Source: Anaerolineae bacterium
GTDB lineage: Bacteria > Chloroflexota > Anaerolineae > Aggregatilineales > J027
Reading direction: 5' to 3'
Assembly: GCA_021463865.1 (NCBI GenBank)
Contig: JAJTXY010000001.1
Coordinates: forward strand, 1-64,000
Length of the DNA stretch: 64,000 nt
Part shown: positions 17,430 to 26,875 of the stretch, piece after piece
Layout of the letters: each line of letters starts with the position of its first letter
Numbering within the stretch: the first letter of the stretch is position 1
Position numbers and translations under genes: made by a program
Notes under the pieces: model-generated
Told to the model about the DNA's origin: nothing
The model's input: the letters and a program-made list of their open reading frames with translations, nothing else
Databases searched by the model: none

Positions 17430-18674
17430 ATGGCGAATCCTTCTTTACAAGAACTGCTCAATCAACTAAAAGACGAAAAGGCCAAGAATCGTCAAAAGGC
17501 TGTTCAAGGGTTGGCACAACTTGGCAATCCGGCAGCCATTCCGACCCTAGCGAAAGTCTATGAGCTTGATAAAGACAAGCGGGTCAAAGAAGAGGCGAAG
17601 AAGGCGCTTACCCAATTTCGGGCTTATGAGATGATGGCAAAAGCCGCCCCAACCAGTGGCAGCAACCCGCTCAAAACTGTTCGTCTCCTTCTGATTATTT
17701 CATTGATTGGATTGATCGCAGGAAATGTGGCCCTCCAAGCTGGGATTCTAGGCGGTGACGAAGAAAAAACTGTCTATACCCCTTCCAATCGCCAAGCCCT
17801 TATTCAGCAGGTAACAGCCAGCTTTTTTGAAATTCGCCAAGACGCCGATGCCCTTAAGGAAGAATGGGGCAAAATTGGTACAGAAGGCGGCACGCTGGAT
17901 TGCAACCGCACGTTTAATCGGCCTGAGGCGATGACGTTAGGAACAGTGGATCGCTACACCTATCCCGATATTGCCACCCTTTTAAGCGAACGCTACCAGT
18001 TTGCATTGAGTGTTTTGGACATTAGCTTTAACCAATGGGATGAATTTTGCCGACCCAATAATCCGCTACCCCCCGGCGTAAGCGATTCGATCACCAATTC
18101 TGAGCGCCTCAATACTATCCTCGCTAGTTTAGACGCGCTGCAAGATTCGATGAATACCGTTACCAATAATCCTGTGCCGACCCGCGACCCGGAATTTTGC
18201 TGCACCATTCCATCCGATGGGCAAGGCGGAGAGACAGGATCATCCGGGAATACGCCCTTGCCTCTCGTCACTACGACACCGGACCTCAACGCAACCCCGC
18301 TACCCAATATAGACTATGCGACCCATATTGCGGCTTTGGAGGCCCTGCTCACGAACGGGGAATTTAGGTTAAATGATCTGCTGGCACGTTATAGCAGCAT
18401 CCAGACAACAGGGTTTGCTGATTGTACCAATCCTCCGGGAGTGGATGCGCCATATGCCTTACCCCCCGACCAGAGCGGCGACCCGCTTTTGAATCAGGCG
18501 GTTTTGATGGTCAACAGTGCTTTAGGTTCGTTAAAGCAGTCGGTTGATATATTTAATAACAACTGCACCCGCAACCCACAAACGGCACTGCAACAAGGGG
18601 TGGCTCCGGCGAACATCGCCAGTGAGCAATTTACGCAGGCCCGCGAACAGATCAATATTTTAAAGGCGAGATAG
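17430..18674 (+). CDS. HEAT-repeat membrane protein with Cys-rich outer domain
   Basis: The N-terminal ~75 residues form two HEAT-like repeats (LLNQLKDEKAKNRQKAVQGL and AAIPTLAKVYELDKDKRVKEEA). One transmembrane helix follows (LLLIISLIGLIAGNVALQAG, about residues 87-106) and then a ~300-residue outer region. This contains several Cys residues (DCNRTF, FCRPNN, EFCCTIP, DCTNPPG, NCTRNPQ) and a Thr/Pro linker between two similar helical halves. The HEAT part probably binds a cytosolic partner while the outer half is stabilised by disulfides. Function unknown. A GGGGG-type ribosome site precedes ATG 17430. F1 copy B begins immediately after the stop codon. Confidence 0.7.
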   Translation: MANPSLQELLNQLKDEKAKNRQKAVQGLAQLGNPAAIPTLAKVYELDKDKRVKEEAKKALTQFRAYEMMAKAAPTSGSNPLKTVRLLLIISLIGLIAGNVALQAGILGGDEEKTVYTPSNRQALIQQVTASFFEIRQDADALKEEWGKIGTEGGTLDCNRTFNRPEAMTLGTVDRYTYPDIATLLSERYQFALSVLDISFNQWDEFCRPNNPLPPGVSDSITNSERLNTILASLDALQDSMNTVTNNPVPTRDPEFCCTIPSDGQGGETGSSGNTPLPLVTTTPDLNATPLPNIDYATHIAALEALLTNGEFRLNDLLARYSSIQTTGFADCTNPPGVDAPYALPPDQSGDPLLNQAVLMVNSALGSLKQSVDIFNNNCTRNPQTALQQGVAPANIASEQFTQAREQINILKAR

Positions 18675-18727
18675 ATCAACCTCACCCCCCGGCCCCCTCT
18701 CCGAATCGGCGAGGGGGAGCAGGGCTA
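18675..18727 (+). repeat. F1 palindromic repeat, copy B
   Basis: It starts at the base after the stop codon of the HEAT gene. The first 28 bases match the in-gene copy at 15485 except for two positions. Stem: CCCCCTC (18693-18699) / GAGGGGG (18711-18717). Confidence 0.85.
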
Positions 18728-18750
18728 GGGATAAGCCATCTTGCAAAAAA

Positions 18751-20799
18751 CTACAAATGATCACGCACAGGGAGTAGAATTCTAAAAATACTACCCTTGT
18801 TGATGGTACTTTCGACCTCAATAAATCCCTTATGGGCTTGGATGATTTTTCGAGCAATGGATAGCCCCAAACCAATACCACCCCGGTCGGTTGGGCGTTC
18901 CTTATCTACACGATAGAAGCGTTCAAAAATGAGGGGGATTTCGTCAGAGGGAATACCTACCCCAGTATCCTCGATCTCCAAAATGACCGATTCTTGCCAA
19001 AGCGCAGTCCGGAGAGTAATCATCCCTTCCGGCGGAGTGAATTGAACTGCATTTTCGAGCATCTCGGTCAGGGCATTACTGAGTTCAATAGGGTCAGCCC
19101 AAATCATAGGCAGTGCTGATTGCAGGTCTAAATTGACCTTGTGCTCCATCTTTTCGAGGTGGGTCTTCACTCGATCAAGCGTTTCGGTGACAACTTGATT
19201 GAAATTTACGAGATGAAAATCAAAGGCTACATCGGTATCCAAACGGGTCATCTTCAATAAACCCTCAATGAGTCGGCCCAAACGCTCCACCTGCTTTTCG
19301 ACCATGTTCAGTCGGTCAAGGCGTTTGCTGGGGATATCATTATGGCGCAGTAGATAAAGATGGGTGTTGATAACGGAGAGCGGGGTGCGGAAATCGTGTG
19401 AGACATTGCGGATAAATTCCGCCAATAATTGAACCCGCAGTTTTTCCACCGCGATTTCAAAAGACAGCGTTTCAGCTTTTTTACGTTCGGTAATGTCTAT
19501 GATTTGACTGATAAAATGCTGGGGCCGATTTTCGGCATCCCGAATCAAGCCAACGTCCAACAAAACGTGAACGACATGACCCGATTTATGGATATAGCGT
19601 TTTTCCATTTGAAAATGAGGGATTTCGCCGCGTAGTAGCTGGTCATCGAGTTCGACATTGGGCTTAAGATCATCGGGGTGGGTAATTTCTTGAAAGGTCA
19701 TATGCAGCATTTCGTTTTGGCTATAGCCCACCGCATCGCAAAATGCCTGATTAATACGCACAAAACGGCCTGCGGGGGTTAATAGTGCCATGCCGATGGG
19801 AGCATATTCAAATAATAAGCGAAAAAGCTCTTCGCGCTGGCGTAAGATGTCTTCATTCTGTTTACGCTCGGTGATGTCACGGTAATTGCCTACAATAGCC
19901 TTGACACCGGGGATATGCAGCGCGTTGCTCCCGGTTGCTTCCACCCACCGATAGCTGCCATCTTTATGACGAAAGCGTACCTCTGTTCGCGCAATAAAAT
20001 CGGGCGAATTTAATAAATTTCGGAACAGTTGCTTGGAAGATTCCACATCTTCCGGATGTAGGTAGTCAAAAACACTATCGCCAATCACTTCGGCAGGTTG
20101 ATACCCAAGTGTCCGAGTGATGGCCTGATTTTGATAGATGATCTTGCCCTTTATATCCAACAAAACAATCAAATCAAGGCTGTTTTCGAGGAGGGCGCTG
20201 AGGCGTTTTTCGTTTTCATCTACGATGGTGTACAACTGTGCTCGATAAATCGCCATGCTGACATGATCGCTTAAGGCCAGCGTGATTTTGAGATCGTCTT
20301 CGGATAGATGGGTGGTGGTGCTTTCGATAGATAGTGTGCCGACCACTTGGCCTTGATTAAACAAAGGAACAACTAGATTGGAAACAAGGCCCTCGACAGC
20401 GGCGAGAAATTCGGGGTCTTGCGAAACATCTTCGACCAAAAGGGGCTGGCCTGTGCGCACCACACGCCCTGAAACACCCACATTGATGGGGATATGGGAG
20501 ATTACACTGACGTAGCCGATTTGATGTTGGAGGATTAAAACATCGCCTTCAAGGAGGTAGATGCTCACATGGGTATACCCAAACGTGTCAGCAATTGCCT
20601 CCACCACCCTGCGAAAGATGTGGGACAAATCCAGTTCTAAAGCGAGGGCCGTCCGAACCCGATCTAACAGCAATAATTCCAATACTTGACGCTGCGACTT
20701 TTGAACTAGAGCCTGATAACGAGCCTCATTTTCTTGTAACTCAGCCTCAAGCTGCTGTCTTAGATGGCGTTCGCGTTCTAAATCGTCTGATAAGGGCAC
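18751..20799 (-). CDS. sensor histidine kinase, GAF-PAS-PAS, no membrane segment
   Basis: Soluble sensor kinase. A short coiled coil is followed by a GAF domain (about residues 45-200), two PAS/PAC modules (around 210-325 and 335-450, both ending in DITERK), a HisKA domain with the phospho-accepting His in NVSHDFRTPLSV, and a HATPase domain (N box EMLENAVQF, G1 DTGVGIP, G2 GGIGLGLSIA). No receiver domain and no adjacent response-regulator gene are seen, so it is an orphan here. GTG 20799 is preferred because AAAGG lies about ten bases upstream; TTG 20808 is the alternative. Signal unknown. Confidence 0.92.
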   Translation of the reverse strand: MPLSDDLERERHLRQQLEAELQENEARYQALVQKSQRQVLELLLLDRVRTALALELDLSHIFRRVVEAIADTFGYTHVSIYLLEGDVLILQHQIGYVSVISHIPINVGVSGRVVRTGQPLLVEDVSQDPEFLAAVEGLVSNLVVPLFNQGQVVGTLSIESTTTHLSEDDLKITLALSDHVSMAIYRAQLYTIVDENEKRLSALLENSLDLIVLLDIKGKIIYQNQAITRTLGYQPAEVIGDSVFDYLHPEDVESSKQLFRNLLNSPDFIARTEVRFRHKDGSYRWVEATGSNALHIPGVKAIVGNYRDITERKQNEDILRQREELFRLLFEYAPIGMALLTPAGRFVRINQAFCDAVGYSQNEMLHMTFQEITHPDDLKPNVELDDQLLRGEIPHFQMEKRYIHKSGHVVHVLLDVGLIRDAENRPQHFISQIIDITERKKAETLSFEIAVEKLRVQLLAEFIRNVSHDFRTPLSVINTHLYLLRHNDIPSKRLDRLNMVEKQVERLGRLIEGLLKMTRLDTDVAFDFHLVNFNQVVTETLDRVKTHLEKMEHKVNLDLQSALPMIWADPIELSNALTEMLENAVQFTPPEGMITLRTALWQESVILEIEDTGVGIPSDEIPLIFERFYRVDKERPTDRGGIGLGLSIARKIIQAHKGFIEVESTINKGSIFRILLPVRDHL

Positions 20800-20890
20800 G
20801 CGAAGCAAACCTTTAGTATCAAAATGAAATACTCATTTAGAGCATACTCTATTTTTGGGGTTAATTGGCGTAGGTGTTTGGTTTGTGTGG

Positions 20891-20914
20891 GGCAGGCTGC
20901 TTGGACAACCTGCC
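20891..20914. terminator. hairpin downstream of clpB
   Basis: A 6-bp stem GGCAGG / CCTGCC with a 12-base loop lies just beyond the clpB stop, between clpB and the histidine kinase start. No T run follows on either strand, so it may be a weak terminator or a repeat remnant of the GGGCAGG type. Confidence 0.35.
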
Positions 20915-20926
20915 TTCACTGTGTTT

Positions 20927-23524
20927 TTAGAGGGTATCGCCTTCGATTACGGCGTCAAACAAAATGCCCTGCTCATCGGCGTCTACCATGACATGCTCGC
21001 CTTCACGCACCCGCCCTTCCAAGATGGCACGGGCCAGCGGGTCTTGGATTTCACGCTGAATGACACGCTTGAGGGGTCGCGCCCCAAACACCGGGTCATA
21101 ACCAATCTCGGCCAGATATTCTTTGGCATTTTCGGTGAGGGCGATAGTAATGCGACGTTCGGCCAACAACTTTTGTAGACGACGCAGTTGAATGTCCACA
21201 ATCTGCTTGATGTGCTCACGCTCCAAACTGTGGAACAGAATCACCTCGTCTATGCGGTTCAAAAATTCGGGCCGCAGGGTGCGATCTAGTTCACTCATGA
21301 CGGCATGACGAATTTCTTCCTCATCACGTCCCGCCATTTGTTTGATAATCGGGCTGCCGACATTGCTGGTCATGATAATCACGGTGTTTTTGAAATTGAC
21401 CGTGCGCCCTTGCCCATCGGTGAGGCGGCCATCATCCAACACTTGCAGCAGAATATCAAAAACTTCGTGGTGAGCTTTTTCGATTTCATCAAACAGCACC
21501 ACCGCATAGGGGCGACGACGCACGGCCTCGGTTAGCTGACCGCCCTCGTCATAGCCGATATAGCCGGGGGGAGCGCCGATGAGACGGGCAGTGCTGTGTT
21601 TTTCTTGGTACTCGCTCATGTCAATGCGGACGACGGCTTCTTCAGTGTCAAACAGAAATTCGGCTAATGCCCGCGCTAATTCCGTTTTACCCACGCCGGT
21701 TGGCCCCAAGAACAAAAATGTGCCGATGGGGCGATTGGGGTCTTGCAAACCTGCGCGACTGCGGCGGACGGCATTGCTGACACTACGCAGGGCGTCATCT
21801 TGCCCGACCACACGCTGTTGTAAACGGTCTTCCATGCGGAGTAGCTTTTCAACTTCGCCTTCCAGCAATTTACTGACCGGGATACCCGTCCATTGACCAA
21901 CCACTGCGGCAATTTCGTCGGCATCTACTTCTTCTTTGAGCATCGCGCCGCCTTCCTGCTGCATTTGTTGGAGATCGGCTTCGGCGTCGGCAAGCTGCTG
22001 CTCGAAACGCGGAATATCGCCATATTGCAAACGGGCGGCTGCTTCTAGTTCGCCACGACGTTCGGCTTTTTCGAGGGCAATACGCGCTTCATCTAATTGA
22101 CTCTTGGCTTGGCGGATGGCTGCGATAGCATCTTTTTCGCGCTGCCAACGGGCTTGTAAGGCGCGGGCTTCTTCTTTGGCATTGGCGAGTTCTTCCTCGA
22201 TTTTGCCGAGGCGTTCCTTGCTGGCCTTATCGCGTTCTTTGCGGAGGGCCTCGCGCTCAATTTCCAACTGCATGAGGGCGCGTTCAATGGCATCAAGGGG
22301 GGCAGGGCGGGAATCAATTTCCATGCGCAAACGCGAGGCTGCTTCGTCAATCAGGTCAATCGCTTTGTCGGGTAATTGGCGATCCGGGATGTAGCGATTG
22401 CTTAAGACCGCCGCTGCGATCACGGCATTATCTTGGATACGCACGCCATGATGGACTTCATAACGTTCCTTTAGGCCACGCAAAATGCTAATGGTATCCT
22501 CAACGGAGGGCTGATCTACATAGACGGGCTGGAAACGACGTTCGAGGGCGGCATCTTTTTCGATATATTTTCGATACTCATCCAGCGTGGTCGCGCCAAT
22601 GGCCCGGAGTTCGCCGCGTGCCAACATCGGCTTGAGGATGTTGCCTGCATCCATCGCACCTTCTGCCGCACCCGCGCCGACAATCGTGTGCAGTTCATCT
22701 AGAAACATAATGACTTCGCCGTTGGAGTCGCTGACTTCTTTCAAAACGGCTTTGAGGCGTTCCTCAAATTCGCCACGATATTTAGCGCCAGCCACCAATG
22801 CAGCCATATCGAGTTGAATGACCCGTTTGTCTTTGAGGCCCTCCGGCACATCGCCTTTGATGATGCGCTGGGCCAAGCCTTCAACAATCGCGGTCTTGCC
22901 AACCCCGGCCTCGCCAATCAGCACTGGATTATTTTTGGTGCGGCGTGAAAGGACATGCACCACACGGCGGATTTCATCATCGCGCCCGATTACGGGGTCA
23001 AGTTTGCCCTGTGCGGCGTCTTTGGTCAGATCACGCCCATATTTTTCCAGACTGGCATAGGTGCTTTCGGGGTCTTGGGATGTGACCCGCTGGCCGCCGC
23101 GAATTTCGCTGAGCGCCTTGAGGGTGGCTTTTTCATCAATGCCATGCCGTGAAAGCAGATCACCGATGACTTTGTTGGTCATCAGGGCTAACAATAGGTG
23201 TTCGGTGCTGACATAATCATCACGCAGCTTGCCTGCTTGTTTTTCGGCGTCGCGTAAAGCTTCGACGGCGGCTTTGCTCAAATGGACTTCGGCTGCGCCA
23301 TAGACTTTGGGTTTGCTGGCGAGCAGATTTTTGGCATCATTGAGGACGACAGTGGGCCGTGCGCCAACTTTGCTAATGAGTTGGGGCACAACTCCATCGG
23401 ACTGCTGTAAAAGGGCCGCCAGTAGATGAGGCACATCCATTTCAGCATGGTTTTCTTGTTCGGCAAGGCGCTGGGCAGCGATGACTGCTTCTTGCGCTTT
23501 GGTGGTAAAACGATTTAGATTCAT
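20927..23524 (-). CDS. clpB: disaggregase ClpB
   Basis: Hsp100 AAA+ chaperone that pulls proteins out of aggregates with DnaK. All parts are present in 865 residues: the N domain ([12 protein letters not shown]), NBD1 with Walker A GEAGVGKT, a long coiled-coil middle domain ([18 protein letters not shown] onward) that separates ClpB from ClpA/ClpC, and NBD2 with Walker A GPTGVGKT and Walker [12 protein letters not shown]. No ClpP-binding IGF/IGL loop is seen, as expected. ATG 23524 is preceded by GGGAG. No CIRCE element is seen upstream. It is divergent from the gene at 23599. Confidence 0.97.
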   Translation of the reverse strand: MNLNRFTTKAQEAVIAAQRLAEQENHAEMDVPHLLAALLQQSDGVVPQLISKVGARPTVVLNDAKNLLASKPKVYGAAEVHLSKAAVEALRDAEKQAGKLRDDYVSTEHLLLALMTNKVIGDLLSRHGIDEKATLKALSEIRGGQRVTSQDPESTYASLEKYGRDLTKDAAQGKLDPVIGRDDEIRRVVHVLSRRTKNNPVLIGEAGVGKTAIVEGLAQRIIKGDVPEGLKDKRVIQLDMAALVAGAKYRGEFEERLKAVLKEVSDSNGEVIMFLDELHTIVGAGAAEGAMDAGNILKPMLARGELRAIGATTLDEYRKYIEKDAALERRFQPVYVDQPSVEDTISILRGLKERYEVHHGVRIQDNAVIAAAVLSNRYIPDRQLPDKAIDLIDEAASRLRMEIDSRPAPLDAIERALMQLEIEREALRKERDKASKERLGKIEEELANAKEEARALQARWQREKDAIAAIRQAKSQLDEARIALEKAERRGELEAAARLQYGDIPRFEQQLADAEADLQQMQQEGGAMLKEEVDADEIAAVVGQWTGIPVSKLLEGEVEKLLRMEDRLQQRVVGQDDALRSVSNAVRRSRAGLQDPNRPIGTFLFLGPTGVGKTELARALAEFLFDTEEAVVRIDMSEYQEKHSTARLIGAPPGYIGYDEGGQLTEAVRRRPYAVVLFDEIEKAHHEVFDILLQVLDDGRLTDGQGRTVNFKNTVIIMTSNVGSPIIKQMAGRDEEEIRHAVMSELDRTLRPEFLNRIDEVILFHSLEREHIKQIVDIQLRRLQKLLAERRITIALTENAKEYLAEIGYDPVFGARPLKRVIQREIQDPLARAILEGRVREGEHVMVDADEQGILFDAVIEGDTL

Positions 23525-23598
23525 ATTTAATAAACTCCCAGACTCAAATTTTTGTCGGTTGCCCCGACCATTATCAGTTTAATGGGGATTCATCGGAA

Positions 23599-24090
23599 AT
23601 GTATATGAAGCGCCTATACAGTCTGTCAGAGAATCGCAGAAAGCCCATGCCCTTGATACTATTTTGGTGCGGCCTGCTGATAGCAACTTTTGCATGTGGC
23701 TTCCTTGATTCCAAAGAGGAAACCAAGCTGCGAGATCGTATGGGGGGACAGATTAGCCAAGCGCAACAGGCCCAACAACACGCCGCCGATGTGTGGGATC
23801 GGGTGTTGTTTGGTGAGGCAGTCAACTGTGGGGAAATTATCACCGTGCCTGAGCCATTTTTCCTAACGAAAAAAGAAGCCGATGAATATCCGCAAAGTGT
23901 GGCTATCCGAGATTCTCTCAATAATGCCCTTGCGGAACTCACTGTTGTGGCGAATTTATGGGAACAGGAATGCTCGCTTGAGCGTGAAATGGTGCCGCTG
24001 GATGTGGTGCGTCAGGCAGAAGACGCTTTACAAATGGCGCGTGACCTGTTAAACCAGTCGGCATCCTTGTGGGCTGTGTGGCAAGCGTAG
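23599..24090 (+). CDS. hypothetical membrane-anchored or lipoprotein
   Basis: A 163-residue protein of unknown function. A hydrophobic segment (LILFWCGLLIATFACGF) includes the lipobox-like end TFAC, so it is probably exported and lipid-anchored. The rest is helical and charged, with two more Cys (VNCGE and QECSL) that could form a disulfide. Start candidates are ATG 23599, 23605 and 23647; the last would place the signal peptide at the very N-terminus. It is divergent from clpB with a 74-base gap, and its partner is unknown. Confidence 0.6.
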   Translation: MYMKRLYSLSENRRKPMPLILFWCGLLIATFACGFLDSKEETKLRDRMGGQISQAQQAQQHAADVWDRVLFGEAVNCGEIITVPEPFFLTKKEADEYPQSVAIRDSLNNALAELTVVANLWEQECSLEREMVPLDVVRQAEDALQMARDLLNQSASLWAVWQA

Positions 24091-24192
24091 GTGAGACGGC
24101 GCTGGAAAGCGACCTTGCCCCGCGCTAGACTTCGCCCCGACTCTATTGGAGATAGGGGTTAATCGCTGTGTCTCGTAATTGATACAGTAGGC

Positions 24193-24252
24193 TATCCCCA
24201 CCCCCAACCCCTCCCCACTGAGTGGAGAGGGACTTCAAATAGGTGTTTTAAA
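24193..24252 (+). repeat. F1 palindromic repeat, copy D
   Basis: CTCCCCACT / AGTGGAGAG stem with the same C/A mismatch as copy C (CCCCAT / ATGG). The inner pairs differ but remain complementary, so pairing is conserved. It is followed by GGGACTTCA and an AGGTGTTTTA tail, and lies just before the first M23 gene. Confidence 0.75.
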
Positions 24253-24274
24253 GTAGTAGGGAAATTTTACTGTT

Positions 24275-25576
24275 ATGACTGACCAAAACCATCTGCCCGA
24301 AGATCACGTCACAGACTCGCAACGGCTGTTTCAGCAATTGGCATCCGAAGAACCGCCCGTAAATTTGGGGGATACTTCACCTTCCGCCACCGCACCGCAT
24401 CCAACAAACCAGTATGATGCGGGTTGGCAACGGTATCTGGGAGGGTCTATTTTGTTAGCGGCGCTGCTGTTGACGATGGCCGCCGGATTAATTATCTTTC
24501 TCGGCAATCAAGATGAGAACACTGATGAAGTCACCCAAAATTCGACCAAAGATGCACCACTGGTGATTATTCGGCCCTCGCTGACCCCCGATGTTGAAAA
24601 TCCACCCGTGCAAAATGTGGGCAACCCAATTCGCTCGACAGCCGCACCGGACGAGCAGGCGGTTTCACTGTTGACCCCCGTCCCAAGTTCGGCGGATTCC
24701 GGGCCAGCGATTGGACGGGATAATGACCCGTTTACTATCCGAGTGGGGTCGGGCGAACGTGGTTTTACCAGCTACGTGATTCAACAGGGCGATACGCTAG
24801 ACAGCATTACCAAAAAATTTAATCTGGAGGATGTTTGCACGATTATCTGGTCAAATGACCGCAACAAGGTCAGTCCGCCGCGTGTGAATGCGGAAATTCT
24901 CATCCCGCCCACCGACGGGGTATTTGCGAAGGTACGCGAACCTATCACGATTAAAGAACTGGCGGAGGCTACCCAAGTAGACCCTTCGGTCATCATTGAT
25001 TCGGCCTATAACACGCAATTGTTGGGAGCGACGGCTGACAGTATGTTGATAGAGGGAGTCAGTGTGCTTGTGCCCGGTGGCAATGGGGGTGATTGCAATG
25101 TGTGGCAACCCGCCCCAATCGTGGCAGGCGATGGTACAGGTAGTTCCGTCTCCGGTGGGGTCGCCAACAGTGGCTTGTGGGGATGTAATACCCAAGTCAC
25201 CACAACAGGCTTTCCGGTGCAAGTACCGGTGAGCGGACGGTATGAATTTTGGCAGGGGTTCTCAGGCTCCCATACGGCGGTTGACCTTGCCGCTCCGGTT
25301 GGAACAACCATCGTGGCAGCGGGTAATGGCACCGTCATCTATGCGGGGTGGAATCAATATGGTTATGGCAAAGTTGTGGTCATCGCGCATGGCAGCAGCT
25401 ACAGCCTGTATGCTCACATGGACAGCATCGCGGTAAGCTGTGGACAGTCCGTATCTCAGGGGCAAGCCATTGGCACCATTGGCATGACCGGACGTACCAG
25501 CGGCCCGCATCTGCATTTTGAGATCCGTGATAGCAACTTCCAAGCGATGGACCCGGTGTACACGATTAGTCTGTAA
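24275..25576 (+). CDS. membrane-anchored LysM-M23 metallopeptidase
   Basis: Cell-wall hydrolase with a short cytosolic N-terminus and one transmembrane helix (SILLAALLLTMAAGLIIFL, about residues 52-71). A Pro-rich linker, a LysM peptidoglycan-binding module (YVIQQGDTLDSITKKFNL) and a second LysM-like segment follow, then a C-terminal M23 lysostaphin-type peptidase domain. Zinc ligands are visible: H and D in HTAVDL, and the H-x-H of GPHLHFE; YAHMDS adds the active-site His. It is followed after three bases by a paralogue, so the two form an operon. They probably trim peptide cross-links during growth or division. Confidence 0.92.
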   Translation: MTDQNHLPEDHVTDSQRLFQQLASEEPPVNLGDTSPSATAPHPTNQYDAGWQRYLGGSILLAALLLTMAAGLIIFLGNQDENTDEVTQNSTKDAPLVIIRPSLTPDVENPPVQNVGNPIRSTAAPDEQAVSLLTPVPSSADSGPAIGRDNDPFTIRVGSGERGFTSYVIQQGDTLDSITKKFNLEDVCTIIWSNDRNKVSPPRVNAEILIPPTDGVFAKVREPITIKELAEATQVDPSVIIDSAYNTQLLGATADSMLIEGVSVLVPGGNGGDCNVWQPAPIVAGDGTGSSVSGGVANSGLWGCNTQVTTTGFPVQVPVSGRYEFWQGFSGSHTAVDLAAPVGTTIVAAGNGTVIYAGWNQYGYGKVVVIAHGSSYSLYAHMDSIAVSCGQSVSQGQAIGTIGMTGRTSGPHLHFEIRDSNFQAMDPVYTISL

Positions 25577-25579
25577 GCT

Positions 25580-26785
25580 ATGAACACAAGCAAGACAAGC
25601 AGCACCGCGAAAAACAAACTGGGTGGGGGCATCCTGTTGGTGGCAGCGGCGGTAATGGTCATTGCCGCCTTTATGGTCATCACCCAAATGGGCAAAAACG
25701 ACCCACAGCGGATTGGGGATCGCCCGACAAGCACCCCTACGACTACGGCGACATTGGAATTGCCCACCGCGACGCCCTCACCAACACCTTCAATTACCCC
25801 TTCGCCGACACTGACCCAGCTACCCACCGCCGATTCGGAATTGGTAGCGACCTCGGTGGCACAGGGGGTGGATGTATCGGTCAATGCGAATGTAGGGAAT
25901 GGCGGAATCGGACTTGAACCGGAAGCCTATACTATTAACCGTGACCTTGAGCGTGCCGGGATTATCCAACATGTGGTACAACGCGGCGACAGTTTACAAG
26001 GCATCGCTGACCAATATCATATCAGCATTGAAACGATTATCTGGTCGAATGATCGGTTTTACGTGAATGCCATGCAGCCGGGTTTGGTGTTGAATATTTT
26101 GCCTGTCGAGGGCGCGATTGAACGCATTCAAGAACCGATCAGCATTCAAGACCTCGCTGAAAAATATCAAGTTGACCCCTATGCCATCATTGACTCCGAC
26201 TATAACCAACTGCGGGGGTCACTGCCGGAAAATGTACTGCCGGAAGGATTAGAAGTAGCCATTCCGGGGGGGATTGGTTCTAAGGAGCCGATTTACTGGA
26301 CACCGATGGGTGGGGCTTCCACCAGTGGCGAACTGACGGCAGGTGGGGTCTATATGGGCACGGCAAAATTTGGCGTGGGGCAGTCGGGATCGTGCGGCGT
26401 GCAAGAAGTTTACAATGGCACCGCACCACTCTTTAAGCCCGTCGCTGGTTATGTGCTGACTACCGATTTTTCGTGGGCACATCGCGGACTTGACCTCTCT
26501 GCTGTGACAGGTACACCCGTCAAAGCGGTTGGCGGCGGGGTGGTGATTTTTGCCGGATGGAGTGATTGGGGTTATGGCTGGAGCGTGGTCATTTCGCATG
26601 GGGCGGTCATGAGTCTGTATGCCCATCTCACGGCAGATTTTGTGTACTGTGGGCAGGTGGTAGAGGCAGGGCAGCATATCGGGAATGTGGGAAGCAGCGG
26701 GAATTCGTCCGGCCCACACCTGCACTTTGAAATTCGGGATGCCGCCGGGGTGCCGCAAAATCCGCGTGATTATCTGCCGTTTTGA
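25580..26785 (+). CDS. membrane-anchored LysM-M23 metallopeptidase, paralogue
   Basis: Same design as the preceding gene: N-terminal transmembrane helix (GILLVAAAVMVIAAFMVI), Thr/Pro linker (about 60 residues), LysM (HVVQRGDSLQGIADQYHI), a second LysM-like part, and an M23 domain with HRGLDL, YAHLTAD and GPHLHFE. All metal ligands are kept. The two proteins differ in the linker and in part of the middle region, so they are an old duplication rather than a recent copy. An F1-type hairpin terminator follows at 26833-26865. Confidence 0.92.
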   Translation: MNTSKTSSTAKNKLGGGILLVAAAVMVIAAFMVITQMGKNDPQRIGDRPTSTPTTTATLELPTATPSPTPSITPSPTLTQLPTADSELVATSVAQGVDVSVNANVGNGGIGLEPEAYTINRDLERAGIIQHVVQRGDSLQGIADQYHISIETIIWSNDRFYVNAMQPGLVLNILPVEGAIERIQEPISIQDLAEKYQVDPYAIIDSDYNQLRGSLPENVLPEGLEVAIPGGIGSKEPIYWTPMGGASTSGELTAGGVYMGTAKFGVGQSGSCGVQEVYNGTAPLFKPVAGYVLTTDFSWAHRGLDLSAVTGTPVKAVGGGVVIFAGWSDWGYGWSVVISHGAVMSLYAHLTADFVYCGQVVEAGQHIGNVGSSGNSSGPHLHFEIRDAAGVPQNPRDYLPF

Positions 26786-26819
26786 GAAAGTAAATTAGAT
26801 ACACGGGGATAAATTCAGA

Positions 26820-26865
26820 ATCCCCACCCCAACCCCTCCCCAAAGCATTAGGGAGGGGCTTTTTT
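26820..26865 (+). repeat. F1 palindromic repeat, copy E
   Basis: CCCACCCCAACCCCTCCCC followed by a palindrome and GGGAGGGG. It is preceded at 26799-26817 by a partial F2 sequence (ACACGGGGATAAATTCAG). The 3' part serves as the terminator at 26833-26865. Confidence 0.65.
26833..26865 (+). terminator. rho-independent terminator of the M23 operon
   Basis: Perfect 8-bp GC-rich stem CCCCTCCC / GGGAGGGG with a 10-base loop, then C and a run of six T. This is the strongest terminator in the window. It is formed by a copy of repeat F1. Confidence 0.85.
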
Positions 26866-26875
26866 ACACTATTTT

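Noticed and set aside
23525-23598. CIRCE heat-shock operator before clpB
   Set aside because: No TTAGCACTC inverted repeat seen; only a short GTCGG/CCGAC palindrome.
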